A stretch of 64,000 nt of DNA from an uncultured Clostridia bacterium (GTDB lineage: Bacteria > Bacillota > Clostridia > Peptostreptococcales > Anaerovoracaceae): contig CAKQHH010000007.1 in NCBI GenBank assembly GCA_934234035.1, positions 1 through 64,000 on the forward strand, in the 5' to 3' direction. Positions 60,626-64,000 of this stretch are shown piece after piece. The notes under the pieces are model-generated. The model did not search any database and had not been told where the DNA came from. It saw only the letters and a program-made list of their open reading frames with translations. Position 1 is the stretch's first letter. Every line of letters begins with the position of its first letter. The position numbers were made by a program, and so were the translations under genes.

Positions 60626-61999
60626 GTGATGCGAACAGAGAGAAATGAACAAGAGAATTTAAAGAAGGACGAAAAAAAGAACCGGCGAAAGCGGAAGATT
60701 GCCGGAGGAATTCTGGCAATCGTTCTGGCAATTGGCGGCTTTGCCGCATACCGAATTTCAACGGTAAAAGAATTTCCGAGCAACGCAAAGGTGGACGGGG
60801 TATCTGTTGGCGGATTGACCGTCCGGGAAGCGGAGAAAAAAATCAATCGGGAAGCGAATCAAATTGAATTGAAGGAAGATGAGCGGGATGCGGTAACCGT
60901 AAAGACTCAATTCAAATACGAAATCAAGGATACACTGAAGAACCGCCGGGCGCTGTCCGTAGTGGATCCGAGAAATTACATGGGCAGCGGAGCGAATTAT
61001 TCCGTGCCCCTGAAGGTGACCGGCGGAGAGAAGGAAACGGCGAAGCGGATTCGGAAAGCCATTCCGGATCACAGAGGAACCGTGGAAACAAAAGATGCCT
61101 ATATCGACTACAAGACCATGCGGATTGTACGGGAAGTTCAGGGCGATACGCTGGATGTGGAAGCATTGACGAAGGATGTGGCGGAGAGCCGGGAACAGTC
61201 GCCGAACGAAACTGCTTTTGCATTTAAGAGCAAAGACTACATCGCAACGCCGAAGGTGAAGTTCGACGATCTTCAGAAAGAGCTGAAGTTTGCGAAATAC
61301 TATCTGGCCGATGGCCTGACCTTGCGGGCGGATTCCGGCGATACGGTGAAGGTGACGCCGAAACAGCTGTCGAAGGTGATTCTCTACACGGAGGATGGCC
61401 CGGAATACAGCGAAAAAGGCGCTCAGAAGGTGGCAAAGGAGCTGGCGAAGAATTACTCCCAGGACGTGTACACGGTGGAAACGGAAGAAGGGGCGAAGAC
61501 TCTGATCAACTACGGAATCAAGAGCAGCGTGGATCGGAAGAAAACGGCGGAATCCATTCTGAAGGCAGCAAAGTCCAAGAAGAAGGGAACCTTGTATCTG
61601 AAGGCGTCCAATCAGGACTTGAGCACCCGGGTGGAGGTGAGCATCTCCAGCCAGACGGTGTATTACGTTCAGAACGGAAAGGTGAAGCTGAAGACGTCGG
61701 TGGTAACGGGCGGACCGAACCATGCGACCCCTCGGGGAATTTTTCAGCTGGCGTATAAGGAGCGCAATGTAACGCTGAAGGGATCCAACGGGGACGGAAC
61801 GGATTACGCTTCCAAGGTAAGCTATTGGATGCCGTTCAACGGCGGGATCGGACTGCACGATGCACCGTGGCGAAGCAGCTTCGGAGGCAGTATTTATCAG
61901 AGCGGCGGATCTCACGGCTGTGTCAATATGCCGTCGGCAAAGGCAAAGCAGCTGTTTGGATACATCGATGCGGGAACCCTGGTATACGTGTATGACTGA
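60626..61999 (+). CDS. L,D-transpeptidase (YkuD) with peptidoglycan-binding domains
   Basis: A 457-residue type II membrane protein. A basic N-terminus and helix (residues about 28-46, GILAIVLAIGGFAAY) are followed by two PG_binding_4-like regions (about 50-290) and a C-terminal YkuD domain (about 340-457). The catalytic motif is GLHDAPW...SHGCVNMP, with the nucleophile Cys in SHGCVN. It makes 3-3 peptidoglycan crosslinks or anchors. The start is GTG at 60626 or ATG at 60629. It pairs with a wall-synthesis setting that includes an apparently inactive DD-carboxypeptidase elsewhere. Confidence 0.92.
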   Translation: MMRTERNEQENLKKDEKKNRRKRKIAGGILAIVLAIGGFAAYRISTVKEFPSNAKVDGVSVGGLTVREAEKKINREANQIELKEDERDAVTVKTQFKYEIKDTLKNRRALSVVDPRNYMGSGANYSVPLKVTGGEKETAKRIRKAIPDHRGTVETKDAYIDYKTMRIVREVQGDTLDVEALTKDVAESREQSPNETAFAFKSKDYIATPKVKFDDLQKELKFAKYYLADGLTLRADSGDTVKVTPKQLSKVILYTEDGPEYSEKGAQKVAKELAKNYSQDVYTVETEEGAKTLINYGIKSSVDRKKTAESILKAAKSKKKGTLYLKASNQDLSTRVEVSISSQTVYYVQNGKVKLKTSVVTGGPNHATPRGIFQLAYKERNVTLKGSNGDGTDYASKVSYWMPFNGGIGLHDAPWRSSFGGSIYQSGGSHGCVNMPSAKAKQLFGYIDAGTLVYVYD

Positions 62000-62037
62000 T
62001 AGAATCCGGTGACAGGGGTGACGGAAAGGAGTTCGGT

Positions 62038-63705
62038 ATGAGGTCGGAGTATCGGCACGGAATTCTGAAATTCGGAGTTGCGGCGGCCATGATTGCGGTT
62101 GCCATGGTTTGCCGTTACCTGACCAAGGCAGAGGATCTCAGCGATTGGGCGTGGAATGCCCTGTCGCTGCTTCGTACCGGAATATACCTTTCGCTGATTT
62201 ATATGTGGATTCTGTCCATTCGATTTCGGATTCGCCAGAGCCAGGTCCGGAACTATCTGATGATGACCGGATTCCTGCTTCTGTTCTGGTTCGGACTGCG
62301 GACTTGTAAATATAATTATGTCCACAGCATAAACGGAAGCTGCATCTGCTGGTATGGATTCTATATCCCGATGGTGCTTATTCCTCAGATGGCGGTTTTC
62401 GTTGCCTGCTGCCTGGGAAAGCGAGAGGATTACCGGGTTCCGTGGGGATATCGCCTCTTGTACATCCCTTCCGCAATTGCAATACTTACGGTGCTGACCA
62501 ATTCCTTTCACCAGAAGGTGTTCGTCTTTCCGCCGGGAGCGGAAAACCCGTTGGCGGATTACCTGTACGGGCCGGCATATTACGGCGTGGTCGGTTGGAT
62601 TCTGGCGGAAGTAGTGCTGTTTTTTGTGATTCTGTTTCTGAGGAGGCACAGAAGCTTGCTGAGATGGCGAAACAGTATTGTATTCCTGCCAATTTTGGTG
62701 ATGATTGGATATTCCATCCTTTATGTTCGAAAGGTGCGGTTGGTCCTCTGGTTTGCGGGGGATATGACGGCCGCATTGACGGTGATGATTCTGGCGACCT
62801 GGGAGCTCTGCATTGCACTCTCCATCATCCCGTCCAACAGCAACCATGCCAAGCTGTTCCGATATTCTACGGTGGGGGCCAAGATTACGGATTCGCAGAT
62901 GAATATCATCTACAGGTCTGAAGGGGCTCGGGTGTTCAACAAAAAAACGCTGCTGCAGGCGCTGATTCGTCCCATCAACTTTGAAAAATTTCGTTTGGCA
63001 GGAACGGAAATTCGAGGCGGATACGTATTCTGGAACGAGAATATTTCGGATGTTCGGAAAACGATTCAGGAATTGCAGAGCCTTCGGGAACAGCTGCGAG
63101 AAAAGAATCGGCTGCTGCAAAGCGAGGTGAATCTGCAGGAAGAAAAAGCACGAATTAACGAACAGATTCGTCTGTACGATTCCATTCGGAGTGAAATTCA
63201 CCCAAAACTCAACCAGTTGGAAACTCTGCTGGAACAGATGGATGCGGATTCCATTGACGGCTGGATGCAAATCTGCGTGCTGGGAACCTATATTAAGCGG
63301 AGAAGCAATCTGATTCTTCTGGGGGAGGAATCGGGACGAATTCCGGTTCGAGAGCTGGAGCTGTCCCTGCAGGAATCCATGGAGAATTTGAAATTGTGCC
63401 GGGTGCCGGGCAATATGATTTGCCAAGGTGCCGGATATATCGATAAAGAAAATGCGGTGCGGTTATACGATGCGGCGGAATGGCTGTTGGAACAGGTTTG
63501 GAAGACCATTCGGGCATTTATCATCACTGTGGCGATTCAAGATAACATCGGGTATGTGGCGTTTAATATTGATGGAACGCCGGACGTGCTGGGGGATGCG
63601 AAAACTGTTTTTATGGAAGAATTCGGTTTGCCTTGCGATATCCAGATTCAGGAACGGGATATTCGGATTCGAGTGGAAGTGGGAACAGGAGGCACGATAA
63701 AATGA
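62038..63705 (+). CDS. 7TM sensor-like protein without a kinase catalytic domain
   Basis: A 555-residue protein. Residues about 10-260 hold seven hydrophobic segments, resembling the N-terminal 7TM module of some Firmicute sensor histidine kinases. A cytoplasmic region with a long coiled coil (about 345-400, ELQSLREQLREKNRLLQSEV) follows, containing the single His of RSEIHPKLNQLE as a possible but unproven DHp site. The C-terminal ~100 residues show a weak GHKL-like pattern without clear N or G boxes. Its partner gene overlaps by 4 bases and is truncated here. It could be a degenerate kinase. Confidence 0.65.
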   Translation: MRSEYRHGILKFGVAAAMIAVAMVCRYLTKAEDLSDWAWNALSLLRTGIYLSLIYMWILSIRFRIRQSQVRNYLMMTGFLLLFWFGLRTCKYNYVHSINGSCICWYGFYIPMVLIPQMAVFVACCLGKREDYRVPWGYRLLYIPSAIAILTVLTNSFHQKVFVFPPGAENPLADYLYGPAYYGVVGWILAEVVLFFVILFLRRHRSLLRWRNSIVFLPILVMIGYSILYVRKVRLVLWFAGDMTAALTVMILATWELCIALSIIPSNSNHAKLFRYSTVGAKITDSQMNIIYRSEGARVFNKKTLLQALIRPINFEKFRLAGTEIRGGYVFWNENISDVRKTIQELQSLREQLREKNRLLQSEVNLQEEKARINEQIRLYDSIRSEIHPKLNQLETLLEQMDADSIDGWMQICVLGTYIKRRSNLILLGEESGRIPVRELELSLQESMENLKLCRVPGNMICQGAGYIDKENAVRLYDAAEWLLEQVWKTIRAFIITVAIQDNIGYVAFNIDGTPDVLGDAKTVFMEEFGLPCDIQIQERDIRIRVEVGTGGTIK

Positions 63706-64000
63706 GTGGTTTCGGTGACTTTGGCACAATCGTTCAGTCGATGGACTTGATTTTCATGTTTCTGAACTGGGCGATGAGCCTTTTTGTCGTAATCGGTGCA
63801 TTGATGGTGCGTGGAAAGCGGATGCTTCGGGATTCGTTGATTGCGCTGCTGCTCTTCGCCGCGGATTCCTGGTTTCTGCTGCTCTTTACCGGAGAAGTGG
63901 ACGTTGATTTTCCACTGGCGTGGGTGCTGTTGCCGATTGTGCTGGCGATTTTTATGAATATGAAAATTGACCTATATACCTCCCAATCGAGGAATCAGGA
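63702..64000 (+). CDS. Truncated membrane protein at the window edge
   Basis: ATG at 63702 overlaps the end of the 7TM gene by 4 bases, with GGAGGCACG upstream. The visible 99 codons (MSGFGDFGTIVQSMDL...) contain about three hydrophobic segments (LNWAMSLFVVIGALM, LIALLLFAADSWFLLLF, AWVLLPIVLAIFMN). It continues past 64000, and no domain can be named. It is likely a partner sensor of the upstream gene. Confidence 0.6.
   Translation, partial: MSGFGDFGTIVQSMDLIFMFLNWAMSLFVVIGALMVRGKRMLRDSLIALLLFAADSWFLLLFTGEVDVDFPLAWVLLPIVLAIFMNMKIDLYTSQSRNQ

Overview
The window looks like chromosome of a low-to-mid GC anaerobic member of the Clostridia (Bacillota). Evidence: a SCIFF ranthipeptide precursor with its radical SAM maturase (a marker largely confined to Clostridia), a HydE [FeFe]-hydrogenase maturase, a SigA-type promoter set (TTGACA, 17 bp, TATAAT, often with an extended TGn -10), strong AGGAGG ribosome sites, and the tig-clpP-clpX-lon-engB order familiar from Firmicutes. 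The DD-peptidase-like, Mur-ligase and FolD proteins are all divergent, so the organism is probably from a deep lineage (an Anaerovoracaceae-like group is possible, low confidence). No phage, transposase or CRISPR locus was found.

Layout. 1-1250 is a gene-free, palindrome-rich block: a 7-unit array with an exact 86-bp period, then a field of hairpins with TGATGCA/TGCATCA stems, then one copy of a second repeat family that recurs at 15.1-15.4 kb. 1.25-3.4 kb holds an XRE regulator and a divergent NhaC antiporter. 3.5-10.2 kb holds hydE and a probable catabolic operon (Ldh2-type dehydrogenase, gap, ADP-forming acyl-CoA synthetase alpha, membrane protein, Usp). 10.2-15 kb holds the SCIFF locus, then rdgB, YihY, lipid kinase and mscL. 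15.6-19.4 kb holds divergent serA / serC plus a DD-carboxypeptidase homologue that has lost its catalytic motifs. 19.4-23.5 kb holds uvrC, a DUF1292 gene, tRNA-Leu, murI and a CYTH protein. 23.5-32.5 kb is a proteostasis and RNA block: tig, clpP, clpX, lon, engB, hpt and a beta-CASP nuclease. 32.7-38.6 kb holds NUDIX, an atypical Xer recombinase, rplS, rbgA, an RNase HII/HI fusion, folD and an alarmone synthetase. 38.7-44 kb holds valS, folC and glyA. 45-47.5 kb holds a MurE-like ligase (minus strand) and hslO.

47.5-52.2 kb is the most striking region: an aromatic operon (DAHP synthase, aroB, aroA, pheA) preceded by a 30-codon leader ORF with 13 Phe codons and complementary segments that can form a terminator or an antiterminator. 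This looks like classical ribosome-mediated attenuation by Phe-tRNA. After it come an orphan DNA methyltransferase, YitT, YprB, a six-gene tRNA cluster (Met, Val, Asp, His, Gln, Cys), lgt, ychF, a candidate small RNA, an M29 aminopeptidase, a DUF975 protein, an L,D-transpeptidase and a 7TM sensor-like protein with a truncated neighbour at the right edge.

How the genes fit together: serA/serC, glyA, folD and folC make serine, glycine and one-carbon folates. The aro operon feeds phenylalanine. ClpXP, Lon, trigger factor and Hsp33 handle protein quality. MurI, the MurE-like ligase, the L,D-transpeptidase and the inactive carboxypeptidase homologue concern the cell wall.
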